49,182 nucleotides of DNA from Streptomyces mexicanus. Lineage in GTDB: Bacteria; Actinomycetota; Actinomycetes; Streptomycetales; Streptomycetaceae. This document shows, piece by piece, positions 49,150-49,182 of the stretch. A program made the translations under genes and the position numbers. The notes under the pieces were generated by a model, which did not search any database, was not told the DNA's origin, and saw only the letters and a list, made by a program, of their open reading frames with translations. Where the stretch lies: NCBI RefSeq assembly GCF_902506575.1, contig NZ_LR732544.1:608986-658167 (forward strand). Direction: 5' to 3'. Position 1 is the stretch's first letter, and each line of letters begins with the position of its first letter.

Positions 49150-49182
49150 GAGCACGCCACCCCGGGGCGGGGTGGCGTGCTC
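49150..49182. terminator. Perfect 15-bp hairpin at the right edge
   Basis: GAGCACGCCACCCCG and CGGGGTGGCGTGCTC pair around a 3-nt loop up to the last base of the window, about 67 bp upstream of the DUF305 start. It probably terminates a gene that lies beyond the window. Confidence 0.75.

Overview
This is a GC-rich (about 70-75%) actinobacterial chromosome segment. Strong third-position GC, GTG and TTG starts, a WhiB-family gene, SigB/SigF-type stress regulators and a GlgB-maltokinase pair all point to Streptomyces or a close relative. About 48 genes or gene fragments are supported. I saw no rRNA, tRNA, CRISPR array, transposase or phage gene.

Layout. 1-6.7 kb: housekeeping and redox genes (RNase HI, aldo/keto reductase, DUF6328 membrane protein, F420-type LLM oxidoreductase, threonine dehydratase-like enzyme, AIM24 protein, secreted serine hydrolase). 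7-14.5 kb: secreted M4 metalloprotease, tandem universal stress protein, DUF4032 kinase-like protein, MBL hydrolase, AI-2E-family permease, and a divergent zinc-ribbon/J-domain pair. 14.6-18.5 kb: AlkB, then a TetR regulator with a clear operator, an FAD dehydrogenase and a DUF6098 gene. 18.6-24 kb: WhiB-like protein, MFS exporter, lone cyclic-nucleotide-binding domain, anti-sigma ATPase, SigB/F-type sigma factor and an unknown acidic protein. 24.4-28.1 kb: FUSC transporter and type II NADH dehydrogenase.

28.4-34.2 kb is a partner-switching block on the minus strand: RsbW-like kinase, STAS antagonist, then a translationally coupled rsbR-rsbS-rsbT-(RsbT/RsbX fusion)-(GAF-PP2C) operon. This is a stressosome-type input module that probably feeds SigB-family sigma factors. 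GTTN-N14/15-GGGTAC promoters upstream of the genes at 17.98 and 47.32 kb are plausible targets.

34.4-41.6 kb: acyl-CoA ligase with a degraded AMP-binding motif, DUF6480 protein, type 2 glutamate-cysteine ligase, glgB and maltokinase. The treS (and normally glgE) expected upstream of maltokinase is cut off at about 41.95 kb. Only the last ~114 treS codons remain. They are joined to 44 codons of an inverted LytS-type histidine kinase and then to the first ~204 codons of a sodium:solute symporter. The symporter's companion membrane gene and LytTR response regulator follow intact. This three-piece junction is the most striking structural anomaly here; it is either a real rearrangement scar or a mis-assembly.

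43.9-46.7 kb: an Lrp/AsnC regulator followed by ddaH and an ornithine aminotransferase gene, with helically phased GCAGC boxes between regulator and operon. 46.7-49.2 kb: CBS-domain protein, a small membrane protein with a SigB-like promoter, and a likely copper-responsive pair (His-rich DUF4396 protein with a CsoR-like operator; DUF305 lipoprotein). Several degenerate minisatellites and strong hairpin terminators sit between genes; two of the arrays begin at a gene's own stop codon.
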